This document shows, one piece after another, positions 27,194 through 35,704 of a DNA stretch of 64,000 nucleotides (position 1 is the stretch's first letter; each line of letters begins with the position of its first letter). The stretch spans positions 169,155 through 233,154 of the forward strand of contig NZ_QYBC01000008.1 in NCBI RefSeq assembly GCF_004137085.1, written 5' to 3'. Made by a program: the position numbers and the translations under genes. The notes beneath the pieces are model-generated. The model saw only the letters and a program-made list of their open reading frames with translations. It made no database searches and had not been told where the DNA came from. This stretch comes from Lichenibacterium ramalinae (GTDB taxonomy: Bacteria; Pseudomonadota; Alphaproteobacteria; Rhizobiales; Beijerinckiaceae).

Positions 27194-28285
27194 ATGAAGC
27201 CTTCGGTCGCCGCGTTTCCCGACTGCTGTCGCACCCTCGCCGCCTCGCACGACGCCACGGCCTTCGCGCCTGGCGGCGCGCTGCGCTGGGGCCTGGTGGC
27301 GGCCTGTGCCGTGGCTCTGGCGGGCTGTGCCGGCCAGCAGGTGTCGGCGCCGGGGCGGGTGGTCGCCGGGCGTTACTTCGACCCGATCCTCGGCGTCTGG
27401 GCCAGCCCGCGCCTCGTCGAGGACGGACAGCCCATCCCGCGCGGCGGCGGCGGCTACCTGGTGGGGCGCCCCTACACGATCGGCGGCCGCACCTTCGTGC
27501 CCAACGCCAACCCGCAGGGCTATTCCGTGGTGGGCACGGCCTCCTGGTACGGCGACGCCTTCCACGGCCGCCGCACCGCCAACGGCGAAGTCTTCGACAA
27601 GGGCTCCATCTCGGCCGCCCATCCGACGCTGCCGCTGCCGAGCTACGTGCGGGTCACGAACCTCAAGAACGGCCGGTCCATGATCGTGCGGGTCAACGAC
27701 CGCGGCCCCTACCACGGCGGCCGCGTCATGGACGTGTCGCAGCGCGTCGCCGAGGCCCTGGCCTTCAAGAACGAGGGGACCGGGCAGATCCGCATCGACT
27801 ACGTCGGCCGCGCCAGCCTGGGCGGCTCCGACGACGGCAAGCTCCTGGCGACCCTCACGACGGATGGACGCCCGGCGCGGCTCGACGGCGTCGGCGATGC
27901 CGTGCAGGTGGCCGACGGCGGCCTGCCGCCGCCGCCCGAGGGACCGTCGCCGCTGCCGAACGTTCCCGCCCGGATCGCTTCGCTGCCGATCTTCCGGCGC
28001 GGCCGTGCGGTCGAGACGACCCTGGCAACGCCCGTCGCCACGCCCTGGCCGGCACCGACCGGACCGCTCGCCCCGCCGCCACGCGGCCTCGCGGCGAGGC
28101 CGATCCAGGCGCCGCCGTCGCGCCGGTCCGTGCCGGCGGGCCGGGACCCGTTCTACAGGCCGCTGTTCCCGGCGGCGGAGCCCCGCCAGCGCATCACCTT
28201 CGGGGGTCCGGCCGGGCGGCCCGACGCGCCGCGGCGGCGCGATCGCGCCGACCCCGCCGCCCTCAAAGCCGACCCGGATCGGTGA
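27194..28285 (+). CDS. rlpA: RlpA-like lipoprotein (septal ring lytic transglycosylase family)
   Basis: 363 residues. The N-terminus has a lipoprotein signal (LVAACAVALAGC) whose cysteine near residue 45 would be lipidated. The double-psi beta-barrel domain at about 113-200 contains GTASWYGDAFHGRRTANGE, AAHPTLPLPSYVRVTNL and RVNDRGPYHGGRVMDVSQ, with the catalytic-type Asp in NDRGPY. RlpA cleaves peptidoglycan strands lacking stem peptides in Pseudomonas. No SPOR domain follows; the C-terminal 150 residues are Pro/Ala/Arg-rich and low in complexity. The next gene is a penicillin-binding carboxypeptidase, so both act on the cell wall. No clear ribosome site; the start is set by the signal peptide. 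Confidence 0.88.
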   Translation: MKPSVAAFPDCCRTLAASHDATAFAPGGALRWGLVAACAVALAGCAGQQVSAPGRVVAGRYFDPILGVWASPRLVEDGQPIPRGGGGYLVGRPYTIGGRTFVPNANPQGYSVVGTASWYGDAFHGRRTANGEVFDKGSISAAHPTLPLPSYVRVTNLKNGRSMIVRVNDRGPYHGGRVMDVSQRVAEALAFKNEGTGQIRIDYVGRASLGGSDDGKLLATLTTDGRPARLDGVGDAVQVADGGLPPPPEGPSPLPNVPARIASLPIFRRGRAVETTLATPVATPWPAPTGPLAPPPRGLAARPIQAPPSRRSVPAGRDPFYRPLFPAAEPRQRITFGGPAGRPDAPRRRDRADPAALKADPDR

Positions 28286-28433
28286 CGCGCCGGCCCGGAC
28301 GGCGGGCGAGGCGGCGGCCTCGGGGCGGCGAAGCCCATTCCAACACGCCCGAAACCGCCGTAAGGTGATGCCGGTGCCGTCGCGGCGCCGTCCCGCGCCA
28401 GCGCGGCGCCGCACCCTACCGCACGAGGCCCCC

Positions 28434-29660
28434 TTGCCGACCAAGACGGCGCGCGCCCTGCTGTCCCTCGCCCTGCTGTTGGGCGGCTCCCTTCCGGGCG
28501 GGGCGGCCGAATCCTTCCAGACCATCGCGCCCTTCGCGCTGCTGATCGACGCCGACACCGGCAGCGTGCTGTTCGACAAGAACGCCGACAAGGAGATGGC
28601 GCCGGCCTCCACGACGAAGATCCTCACCGCCGAGATCGCCTTCCGGGAGATCAAGGAGGGCCGCCTCAAGCTCGACGACACGTTCGTGATCTCGGAGAAC
28701 GCCTGGCGGGCAGGGGGTGCCAAGTCGGGCGGCTCCACCATGTTCGCGGCGTTGAACAGCCGCATCCCGATCGTCGACCTCATCCAGGGCCTCGTGGTCC
28801 AGTCCGGCAACGACGCCGCCATCGCGCTCGCCGAGGGCATCTCGGGCTCGGAGGACAATTTCGCCGCGCTGATGAACCGGCGCGCCCGCGAGCTCGGCAT
28901 GACGCATTCGGTGTTCCAGAACCCCTGGGGTCGGGGCGACCCGAACCAGCGCGTGACGGCGCGCGACATGGCCCTGTTGGCGCAGCACGTCATCCGCACC
29001 TATCCGGACCTGTACCGCTACTTCGGCGAGCGGGAGTTCACCTGGAACAAGGTGCGCCAGCTCAACCGCAACCCGCTGCTCGCGATGAACATCGGTGCCG
29101 ACGGCCTCAAGACGGGCGACATCGCCGAGAGCGGCTACGGCCTCGTGGGTTCGGCGGTGCAGAACGGAGAGCGGCTCATCGTCGTGGTGAACGGGCTGAA
29201 GACCGCGCGGGACCGGGCGAACGAGAGCTTCAAGCTGCTGACCTGGGGTTTCCGGGCCTTCGAGCCGCGCGACCTCTACGGCGCCGGCGAGGTGGTGGGC
29301 ACGGCGCAGGTGTATGGCGGGGACAGCCGGGAGGTGCCGCTGGTCGCCGGCGAGGCCGTGAAGCTGCTGGTGCCGCGCGGTTCCGGCGACGGGCTGACCG
29401 GCAAGATCACCTATGCGGGCCCGTTGCAGGCGCCGGTCGCGGCCGGCACGGCGGTGGGGGAGCTGCGGGTGTTCCGCGGCGCCACCGAGATCCTGTCCGT
29501 GCCGTTGAAGACCGCGGCCGCCGTGCCGGTCGGAGCCCTGCCGCGACGGGCGCTCGACGCCGGGCTCGAGCTCGGAACGGCGCTGATCCGCCAGAACTTC
29601 GGACGTCCACCGGCGCCGCCAGCCAATCAGGCGCCGCAGGGCGGTCAGGCCGCCCCGTGA
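28434..29660 (+). CDS. D-alanyl-D-alanine carboxypeptidase (DacC/DacF type)
   Basis: 408 residues from a TTG at 28434, chosen because GAGG lies 5 nt upstream and the product begins with a compact signal peptide (TKTARALLSLALLLGGSLPGGA). An ATG at 28368 would add 22 mostly basic residues and is the alternative. Active-site motifs of low-molecular-weight PBPs: ASTTK (Ser nucleophile), SGN and LKTGD. The C-terminal PBP5-like beta domain (VYGGDSREVPLVAGE...) and an amphipathic tail for membrane attachment follow. It trims stem peptides in the periplasm. The stop overlaps tmk by GTGA; it heads a seven-gene operon. Confidence 0.93.
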   Translation: MPTKTARALLSLALLLGGSLPGGAAESFQTIAPFALLIDADTGSVLFDKNADKEMAPASTTKILTAEIAFREIKEGRLKLDDTFVISENAWRAGGAKSGGSTMFAALNSRIPIVDLIQGLVVQSGNDAAIALAEGISGSEDNFAALMNRRARELGMTHSVFQNPWGRGDPNQRVTARDMALLAQHVIRTYPDLYRYFGEREFTWNKVRQLNRNPLLAMNIGADGLKTGDIAESGYGLVGSAVQNGERLIVVVNGLKTARDRANESFKLLTWGFRAFEPRDLYGAGEVVGTAQVYGGDSREVPLVAGEAVKLLVPRGSGDGLTGKITYAGPLQAPVAAGTAVGELRVFRGATEILSVPLKTAAAVPVGALPRRALDAGLELGTALIRQNFGRPPAPPANQAPQGGQAAP

Positions 29661-30328
29661 CGCCGGGCACCGGCGGCTTCATCACGCTCGAAGGCGGGGA
29701 AGGGAGCGGCAAGTCCACCCAGGCCCGGCGCCTCGTCGAGCGCATCCGCGCCGCCGGCCACGAGGCCCTCGGCACGCGCGAGCCGGGGGGCTCGCCGCGG
29801 GCGGAGCGCATCCGCGACGCGCTGCTGTCGGGCGTGGTCGCGCCGCTCGGGCCGGTGGCCGAGGCCATGATGTTCGCCGCCGCCCGCATCGACCATCTCG
29901 ACGCCACGATCCGCCCCGCCCTGGCGCGGGGCAGCTTCGTGGTCTGCGACCGCTTCGTCGACTCGACGCGCGTCTACCAGGGCGCCGTCGACGGCGTGGA
30001 CGCGGGCCTGCTCGCCGGCCTGGAGCGCCTCGTCGTAGGGGAAACCATGCCGGACCTGACCGTGCTGCTCGACCTCGACGTCGCGACGGGCCTCGCCAGG
30101 GCGAGGGCGCGGCGCGGCGCGGCGGCGCCGGACCGCTTCGAGCGGGAAGCCGAAACCTACCACGAGGGCCTGCGCCGGGCCTTCCTGGACAATGCCGGGC
30201 GGGAGCCGGGGCGCTGCCTCGTCGTCGACGCCGGCCGAAGCCTCGACGACGTCGCCGAAACCCTGTGGCTGATCGTCGGCCGGCGCTTCCCGGCGCTGGG
30301 CCGGGGTGCGGCGGGCGGCGCGCCGTGA
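29657..30328 (+). CDS. tmk: thymidylate kinase
   Basis: 223 residues from a GTG overlapping the previous stop. It phosphorylates dTMP to dTDP. P-loop GGEGSGKST, the TREPGGSPRAERIR block, VVCDRFVDST (DR-Y/F motif) and the DLTVLLDLD strand are all present. The LID-type segment is RARRGAAAPDRFERE. The downstream holB start overlaps by GTGA, as in many alphaproteobacteria where tmk and holB are paired. Confidence 0.97.
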   Translation: MTPGTGGFITLEGGEGSGKSTQARRLVERIRAAGHEALGTREPGGSPRAERIRDALLSGVVAPLGPVAEAMMFAAARIDHLDATIRPALARGSFVVCDRFVDSTRVYQGAVDGVDAGLLAGLERLVVGETMPDLTVLLDLDVATGLARARARRGAAAPDRFEREAETYHEGLRRAFLDNAGREPGRCLVVDAGRSLDDVAETLWLIVGRRFPALGRGAAGGAP

Positions 30329-31383
30329 GAGTGTCCGACGGGCCGCCGGAAAGCGACCGGGTCGACCCCGCGCCCCACCCGCGCCAGACCGCCGTGCTGT
30401 TCGGCCAGGCCCGGGCCGAGGCGGAGTTGCTCGACAGCTACCGGGCGGGTCGGCTGCATCACGCTTGGCTGCTGGGAGGGCGGCAGGGCACCGGCAAGGC
30501 GACGCTGGCCTGGCGCTTCGCCCGCTTCCTGCTGGCCCACCCCGACCCCGGCGCGCCGGCGGTTCGGGACGCGCGCGACCTGTCGGTGCCGCCCGACCAT
30601 CCGGCCGCGCTCAGCATCGCGTCGGGCGCTCCGGGCGACGTCGCGGTGCTGCGCCGGGCCTTCAACGACAAGAGCGGCAAGTTCTACACGGAGATCCGCG
30701 TCGACGAGGTGCGCCGGGCTTCGGGCCTATTCCAGCAGGCCAGCCGCGCCGGGGGCTATCGCATCTGCATCCTGGATTCGGCCGAGGACCTCAACCGCAA
30801 CAGCGCCAACGCCCTCTTGAAGCTCGTCGAGGAGCCGCCGGGGCGCTCGCTGTTCCTTGTCGTGGCGCATCACCCCGCCCAGGTGTTGCCGACCCTGCGC
30901 TCGCGCTGCCGCCTGCTGCTGCTCGACCCCCTGTCGAATGCCGATGCCGTGGCGGCCCTGGTGGCGCTCGGGCCGCCCTGGTCGGCGGCCGAGCCGGCGG
31001 CGCTGGCGGAGGCCGCCGAACGCGCCGGCCAGTCGGTGAGCGGCGCCCTGCACTACCTCGGCGGCGAACGGCTCACGCTCGACCGCGACGCCGCGCGCCT
31101 GCTCGCCCGGCTGCCGGAGGTGAACTGGGGCGACCTGCACCGCCTCGCCGACCGGATCGGCACCGACGAGGACGATTTCGCGGTGCTGACCGGTGCCATC
31201 CTCGACTGGCTCCACGGGCGGCTGGGGCAGGGGGGCGGTGACCCGCGCCGCCTTGCACCCCTGGCCGAGGTATGGGAGAAAGTGCGCCGCTCCGCGCGCG
31301 ACACGCTGGCCCTCAACCTCGACAAGAAGACCTTCCTGTTCTCGACCTTCGCGGACCTGTCCCAGGCGACGCGCGCGCTCTGA
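30325..31383 (+). CDS. holB: DNA polymerase III delta-prime subunit
   Basis: 352 residues. Clamp-loader subunit of the AAA+ fold. P-loop region HHAWLLGGRQGTGKATLAWRFARFL, sensor/arginine region LDSAEDLNRNSANALLKLVEEPP and LRSRCR (SRC motif) are clear. The conserved C-terminus includes NLDKKTFLFSTFADL. The start is a GTG at 30325 overlapping the tmk stop. metG begins 20 bp later. Confidence 0.96.
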   Translation: MRVSDGPPESDRVDPAPHPRQTAVLFGQARAEAELLDSYRAGRLHHAWLLGGRQGTGKATLAWRFARFLLAHPDPGAPAVRDARDLSVPPDHPAALSIASGAPGDVAVLRRAFNDKSGKFYTEIRVDEVRRASGLFQQASRAGGYRICILDSAEDLNRNSANALLKLVEEPPGRSLFLVVAHHPAQVLPTLRSRCRLLLLDPLSNADAVAALVALGPPWSAAEPAALAEAAERAGQSVSGALHYLGGERLTLDRDAARLLARLPEVNWGDLHRLADRIGTDEDDFAVLTGAILDWLHGRLGQGGGDPRRLAPLAEVWEKVRRSARDTLALNLDKKTFLFSTFADLSQATRAL

Positions 31384-31403
31384 ACTCCAGCGTAAGACCG
31401 TTC

Positions 31404-32969
31404 ATGGCCCCGCGCCCGACCTACTGCATCTCCTCCGCCATCCCCTATGCCAACGGCGCCCCCCACATCGGGCACGCCTACGAGCGGATCGCGCAGGACG
31501 CCATCGTGCGCTTCAAGCGCCTCGACGGCTTCGACGTGCTGAGCCTGTCGGGCATGGACGAGCACGGGCAGAAGATGCAGCAGACGGCCGCGCGTGAGGG
31601 CCTGACCCCGCAGGGCCTGGCCGATCGCACCGCGGGACAGTTCCTCGCCATGAACCGCCTGCTCGGCACCGAGGCCGACGACATCGTCCGCACGACCGAG
31701 CCGCGCCACCGCGTCGCCGTCCAGGAGATCTGGCGCCGCATGGAAAGCCGCGGCGACATCTACCTGTCGCGCTATTCCGGCTGGTATTCGGTGCGGGACG
31801 AGGCCTACCACGACGAGGCCGACCTCGTGGACGGCCCGGACGGCACGCGCCTCGCCCCCACGGGCACGCCGGTCGAGTGGGTGGAGGAGGAGAGCTGGTT
31901 CTTCCGCCTGTCCGCCTATGGCGACCGGCTGCTCGCCCATTACGCCGCCCACCCCGACTTCGTGACGCCGGAGAAGTACCGCAACGAGGTGGCGAGCTTC
32001 GTGGCGCGCGGCCTGAACGACCTGTCGATCAGCCGCACGACCTTCGATTGGGGCATCCCGGTGCCGGGCGACCCCAAGCACGTCATGTACGTCTGGGTCG
32101 ACGCCCTCACCAACTACCTGACGGGGACGGGCTTTCCGGACGCGGCAGACCCCCGCGCCCGCTTCTGGCCGGCCGACGTGCACCTCATCGGCAAGGACAT
32201 CAGCCGCTTCCACGCCGTGTTCTGGCCGGCTTTCCTCATGTCGGCCGGCCTGCCCCTGCCCCGGCAGGTCGTGGTGCACGGCTTCCTGTTCAACAGGGGC
32301 GAGAAGATGTCGAAGTCGGTCGGCAACGTCATCTCGCCGGCGGCGCTGGCCGAACATTACGGCGTCGATGCCCTGCGCTACTTCTTCCTGCGCGAGGTGC
32401 CCTTCGGCCAGGACGGCAACTACTCGCACGAGGCCATCGTCGGGCGGATCAACGCCGACCTCGCCAACGACCTCGGCAACCTCGCCCAGCGCTCGCTGTC
32501 GATGATCGCCAAGAACTGCGGGGGCGCCGTGCCGACCCCCGGCGACCTCCTCGACGCGGACCGCGCCATCCTGGCCGAGGCCGATGCGCTGCTCGACCAG
32601 GCGCGGGCCGCCATGACGGACTTCGCCCTGCACGACTACCTGGCCCAGGCCTGGCGCGTGGTGGGAGCCGCCAACCGCTACTTCACGGCCGAGGAGCCCT
32701 GGATCAAGCGCAAGACCGACACGGCCCGCATGGAGACCATCCTGTGGGTCACGGCCGAGGTGCTGCGCGCGGTGGCGCTGGTGGTGCAGCCCGTGATGCC
32801 GGGCGCCATGGGCCGGCTGCTCGACCTCCTCGGCGTCGCCGCGGCGGCGCGGGACTTCGCGCATTTCGGCCCCGCCCACCGCCTCCCCGCCGGCACCGCC
32901 CTGCCGGCCCCGGCCGTCATCTTCCCGCGCTACATCGAAGCCGAGGCCGAGGCGGGAGCCGTGGCCTGA
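31404..32969 (+). CDS. metG: methionyl-tRNA synthetase
   Basis: 521 residues, the short form without the C-terminal tRNA-binding dimerisation domain. The HIGH-type motif is PHIGHAY, and KMSKS is in NRGEKMSKSVGNV. Anticodon-binding region: YFTAEEPWIKRKTD. The connective-peptide knuckle (YSGWYSVRDEAYHDEADL) has no cysteines, marking the zinc-free MetRS subclass. The ATG at 31404 precedes the conserved TYCISSAIPYANGAPH. The stop overlaps tatD by TGATG. Confidence 0.97.
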   Translation: MAPRPTYCISSAIPYANGAPHIGHAYERIAQDAIVRFKRLDGFDVLSLSGMDEHGQKMQQTAAREGLTPQGLADRTAGQFLAMNRLLGTEADDIVRTTEPRHRVAVQEIWRRMESRGDIYLSRYSGWYSVRDEAYHDEADLVDGPDGTRLAPTGTPVEWVEEESWFFRLSAYGDRLLAHYAAHPDFVTPEKYRNEVASFVARGLNDLSISRTTFDWGIPVPGDPKHVMYVWVDALTNYLTGTGFPDAADPRARFWPADVHLIGKDISRFHAVFWPAFLMSAGLPLPRQVVVHGFLFNRGEKMSKSVGNVISPAALAEHYGVDALRYFFLREVPFGQDGNYSHEAIVGRINADLANDLGNLAQRSLSMIAKNCGGAVPTPGDLLDADRAILAEADALLDQARAAMTDFALHDYLAQAWRVVGAANRYFTAEEPWIKRKTDTARMETILWVTAEVLRAVALVVQPVMPGAMGRLLDLLGVAAAARDFAHFGPAHRLPAGTALPAPAVIFPRYIEAEAEAGAVA

Positions 32970-33763
32970 TGCTGACGGACAGCCACTGCCACCTCGACTT
33001 CCCGGACTTCGCCGCCGAGCTCGACGCCGTGGTGGCGCGGGCGCGGGAGGCCGGCGTGTCGCGCCTCATCACCATCTCGACCCGGGTGGAGCGCCACGCC
33101 GAGATCGCCGCCATCGCGGAGCGGTTCCCGGAGGTGTTCTTCACCGTCGGCACCCATCCGCTCCAGGCGGCCGAGGAGCCCGACGTGCCGCTCGCCCGCC
33201 TCGTGGCGCTGTCCCGCCACCCCAAATGCGTCGGCATCGGCGAGGCGGGGCTCGACTACCATTACGACGCGGCGCCGCGCGACATCGCCGACCGGGTGTT
33301 CCGCACCCACATTGCGGCCGCGCGCGAGACCGGCCTGCCCCTGGTGATCCATTCGCGCGACGCCGATGCCGACATGGCGGCGATCCTGCGCGACGAGATG
33401 GGGCGCGGGCGCTTTTCCGCCGTGCTGCATTGCTTCACCTCCTCGGCGGAGCTCGCCGCCGCCGGGCTCGAGCTCGGGCTGTCCGTCTCCTTCTCGGGCG
33501 TGGTGACGTTCAAGAACTCCGAAGCGCTGCGCGCCGTGGCCCGCGACGTGCCGCTGGACCGCATGCTGGTCGAGACCGACGCGCCGTTCCTCGCCCCCGT
33601 TCCCCATCGCGGCAAGCGCAACGAGCCAGCCTTCGTGGCCGAGACCGCCCGCGTGCTGGCCGGCGTGAAGGGCGTGGACCCGGCGCATTTCGCCGAGGCC
33701 ACCAGCCGCAACGTCGACCGGCTCTTCGCCAAGCTGCCGCCCCGCGCGCCGAGCCTGCCATGA
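32969..33763 (+). CDS. tatD: TatD family metal-dependent deoxyribonuclease
   Basis: 264 residues, TIM-barrel amidohydrolase fold. Metal ligands are visible in LTDSHCHLDF, the GEAGLDYHYD Glu, LVIHSRD, LHCFTSS and VETDAPFL. TatD proteins are 3'-5' DNases, perhaps in repair. The position directly after metG and before an MBL gene is conserved across many proteobacteria. Starts and stops overlap its neighbours. Confidence 0.95.
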   Translation: MLTDSHCHLDFPDFAAELDAVVARAREAGVSRLITISTRVERHAEIAAIAERFPEVFFTVGTHPLQAAEEPDVPLARLVALSRHPKCVGIGEAGLDYHYDAAPRDIADRVFRTHIAAARETGLPLVIHSRDADADMAAILRDEMGRGRFSAVLHCFTSSAELAAAGLELGLSVSFSGVVTFKNSEALRAVARDVPLDRMLVETDAPFLAPVPHRGKRNEPAFVAETARVLAGVKGVDPAHFAEATSRNVDRLFAKLPPRAPSLP

Positions 33764-34560
33764 GCGGCACCATCACCATCCTGGGCTGCGGATCCTCGGG
33801 CGGCGTGCCGCGCGTGGGGCAGGGGTGGGGCGCCTGCGACCCGTCCGAGCCGAAGAACGCGCGCCAGCGCTGCTCGATCCTGGTCGAGCGGCGCGGCCCC
33901 GGCGGCACGACGCGGGTGCTGGTCGACATGTCGCCGGACCTGCGCCAGCAACTGCTCACCACCGGCATCGACGCGCTCGACGCCATCGTGCTGACCCACC
34001 CGCACGCCGACCACGTCCACGGCATCGACGACGTGCGCCCGCTGGTCCTCGGCTCCCGGCGGCGCATCGAGGTCTTCATGGACGAGACCACGTCGCGGGA
34101 CGTGACGCAGAAGTTCGCCTACGTGTTCCGCACGCCCCCGGGCAGCCTCTATCCCCCGCTGCTCGACGAGCGGCGGCTCGTGGCGGGCGAGCCGCAGAGC
34201 TTCGACGGGGCAGGGGGCGAGGTCGCCATCACGCCCTTCCGGCTCGAACACGGCGAGATCGACGCGCTCGGCCTGCGCATCGGCGATGTCGCCTATACGC
34301 CGGACCTGAACCGCATCCCGCCCGAAAGCGAGCGCTTCCTCGAAGGCCTGGACCTGTGGATCGTGGACGCGCTGCGCTACAAGCCGCATCCGAGCCATTT
34401 CTCGCTGTCCGAAGCGCTGGAAGCGGTGGCGCTGTTCGCGCCGAAGCGGGCCGTGCTGACCAACCTCCACAACGACCTCGATTATGCCACGCTGCGCGCC
34501 ACGCTGCCGCCCGCCATCGTGCCGGCCTACGACGGCATGGCCCTGCCCTTCGCGCCATGA
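33760..34560 (+). CDS. MBL-fold hydrolase, PhnP/phosphoribosyl cyclic phosphodiesterase-like
   Basis: 266 residues. Metallo-beta-lactamase fold with ILGCGSSGGVPRVG at the N-terminus, VDMSPDLRQQ, the metal motif LTHPHADHVHGIDDVRP (HxHxDH) and the later VAYTPDLN and VDALRYKPHPSHFS blocks. This set matches the PhnP-like subgroup that hydrolyses cyclic phosphodiesters; no phn genes are near, so a housekeeping RNA- or nucleotide-related substrate is likely. Translationally coupled to tatD and to the next GNAT gene. Confidence 0.9.
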   Translation: MSGTITILGCGSSGGVPRVGQGWGACDPSEPKNARQRCSILVERRGPGGTTRVLVDMSPDLRQQLLTTGIDALDAIVLTHPHADHVHGIDDVRPLVLGSRRRIEVFMDETTSRDVTQKFAYVFRTPPGSLYPPLLDERRLVAGEPQSFDGAGGEVAITPFRLEHGEIDALGLRIGDVAYTPDLNRIPPESERFLEGLDLWIVDALRYKPHPSHFSLSEALEAVALFAPKRAVLTNLHNDLDYATLRATLPPAIVPAYDGMALPFAP

Positions 34561-35147
34561 CGCAGAGCGCCGTCCCGCCCGGCCACATCGCCGAGACCGT
34601 GACGTCGCTCGAGATGTTCGCCTGTCCGGAGGCGGCAGCGCGGGAGCCCGCGCTGCCGCCGGGCTGCCGGATCGAGCGGGTGACCCGCCCCACGGTGGCG
34701 TTCTACCGTTTCCTCTACGGTACCGTCGGCGAGCCCTGGCTGTGGGGAGGGCGCCGGCGCTGGACCGACGCGGCCCTGGCGGAATGGGTGCAGGACGAGC
34801 GCACCGAAGTCTGGTTGCTCAGCGTCGACGGCCAACCTGGTGGGTTCGCGGAGCTCGACCGCCGCGTCGCCGCGGAGGTGGAGCTGAGCTACTTCGGCCT
34901 CCTGCCCGACTTCATCGGGCGGCGCCTGGGCCCGCTGCTGCTCCGCACCGCCTTGCATCGGGCTTGGATGGGGACGACGCGGCGCGTCTGGGTCCACACC
35001 TGCGACCTCGATCATCCCGCCGCCGTGGACCTTTATCGGCGCGAAGGCTTCCGGCCGTTCCGCACCCACGTCGAGGTCGTGCCCGACCCGCGGGCCACCG
35101 GGCACATCCCGGCGCACGTGCAGCCGCATCGCCCGATCCTGACCTGA
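34557..35147 (+). CDS. GNAT family N-acetyltransferase
   Basis: 196 residues, last gene of the dacF-like/tmk/holB/metG/tatD/MBL operon; the ATG overlaps the previous stop. GNAT features: FLYGTVGEPWLWGGRRRW early, then VELSYFGLLPDFIGRRLGPLLLRTAL (beta 4, CoA loop R-R-L-G-P-L, helix 3), WVHTCDLDHPAAVDLYRREGFRPF at the end. This protein type recurs in Rhizobiales; its substrate is not known to me. A 10-bp stem terminator follows at 35207. Confidence 0.87.
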   Translation: MTQSAVPPGHIAETVTSLEMFACPEAAAREPALPPGCRIERVTRPTVAFYRFLYGTVGEPWLWGGRRRWTDAALAEWVQDERTEVWLLSVDGQPGGFAELDRRVAAEVELSYFGLLPDFIGRRLGPLLLRTALHRAWMGTTRRVWVHTCDLDHPAAVDLYRREGFRPFRTHVEVVPDPRATGHIPAHVQPHRPILT

Positions 35148-35206
35148 CTGCCCGACGCCCGCCGATGCCGCCGGAGCAGGGCCGGGCGGGGGCAGAAGTC
35201 GGGCAG

Positions 35207-35239
35207 GGGCAGGGCGGTCGGTATCGGGGCGCCCTGCCC
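35207..35239 (+). terminator. hairpin terminator after the metG operon
   Basis: A perfect 10-bp stem GGGCAGGGCG/CGCCCTGCCC with a 13-nt loop, 60 bp after the last stop. No T run follows. Confidence 0.5.
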
Positions 35240-35429
35240 GCATCACCCTCACGCTTCTCGGGAAGCCGGCTCCACGCCGGGTCGGTCGCGGAGCGCATCG
35301 TTAACGCGATGTGAGCGGCGGCACGCGTAGGATCGGCACCTCCAAATCCCGGCGGAATCGTCCGGCCCGTCATGGTTAACAGGAGCTTGCCAGATCTGTC
35401 CGGGATGCCCCGCCATCCCGATAAAACGT

Positions 35430-35442
35430 TCCATAATATGGA
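35430..35442. promoter_or_regulatory. AT-rich palindrome in convergent gap
   Basis: TCCATAATATGGA is an interrupted palindrome (TCCAT/ATGGA around AAT) in an AT-rich patch (ATAAAACGTTCCATAATATG, then GATTATGCG) that stands out against the GC-rich background. It looks like a transcription-factor site of IclR or similar type. No adjacent start codon uses it. Confidence 0.3.
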
Positions 35443-35704
35443 TTATGCGAATCCGGCTCGTTGCAGGCCGGGAGCCTGGGAGCGACGCTGGACGGTCTTG
35501 CGCGACCTCGATGGCGATGGCGATGGCGTGCCTTGGCCCTTGATCCGGGCAAAGCCAGGACCTGCGCGTGACCGAGGCGTGCCCATGATGAAAGCGCGCC
35601 CATGACCGCACGCGGCCGCCGGGACCGGGCGCGGCGGCCGCAGGATCCGGACCGCCGCTCCAGGCTAGGCGGCCTCGGCTCACGCGGCACGCGGCGCGGT
35701 GGGA

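Larger units (their letters stand above)
35148..35704. other. 557-bp gap between convergent genes with terminator and operator-like palindrome
   Basis: The neighbouring genes converge here, so only terminators are expected. It contains a terminator-type hairpin (35207-35239), an AT-rich palindrome (35430-35442) and a GATGGC triple repeat near 35510. A short frame starting at the ATG at 35438 inside the palindrome shows no family resemblance and is not called. It may be the remnant of a lost gene and its promoter. Confidence 0.4.

Noticed and set aside
35372..35605. 77-residue open frame in the gap before preA
   Set aside because: It has no recognisable family, and includes a GATGGC repeat coding for alternating Asp/Gly. 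Codon pattern does not match neighbours.
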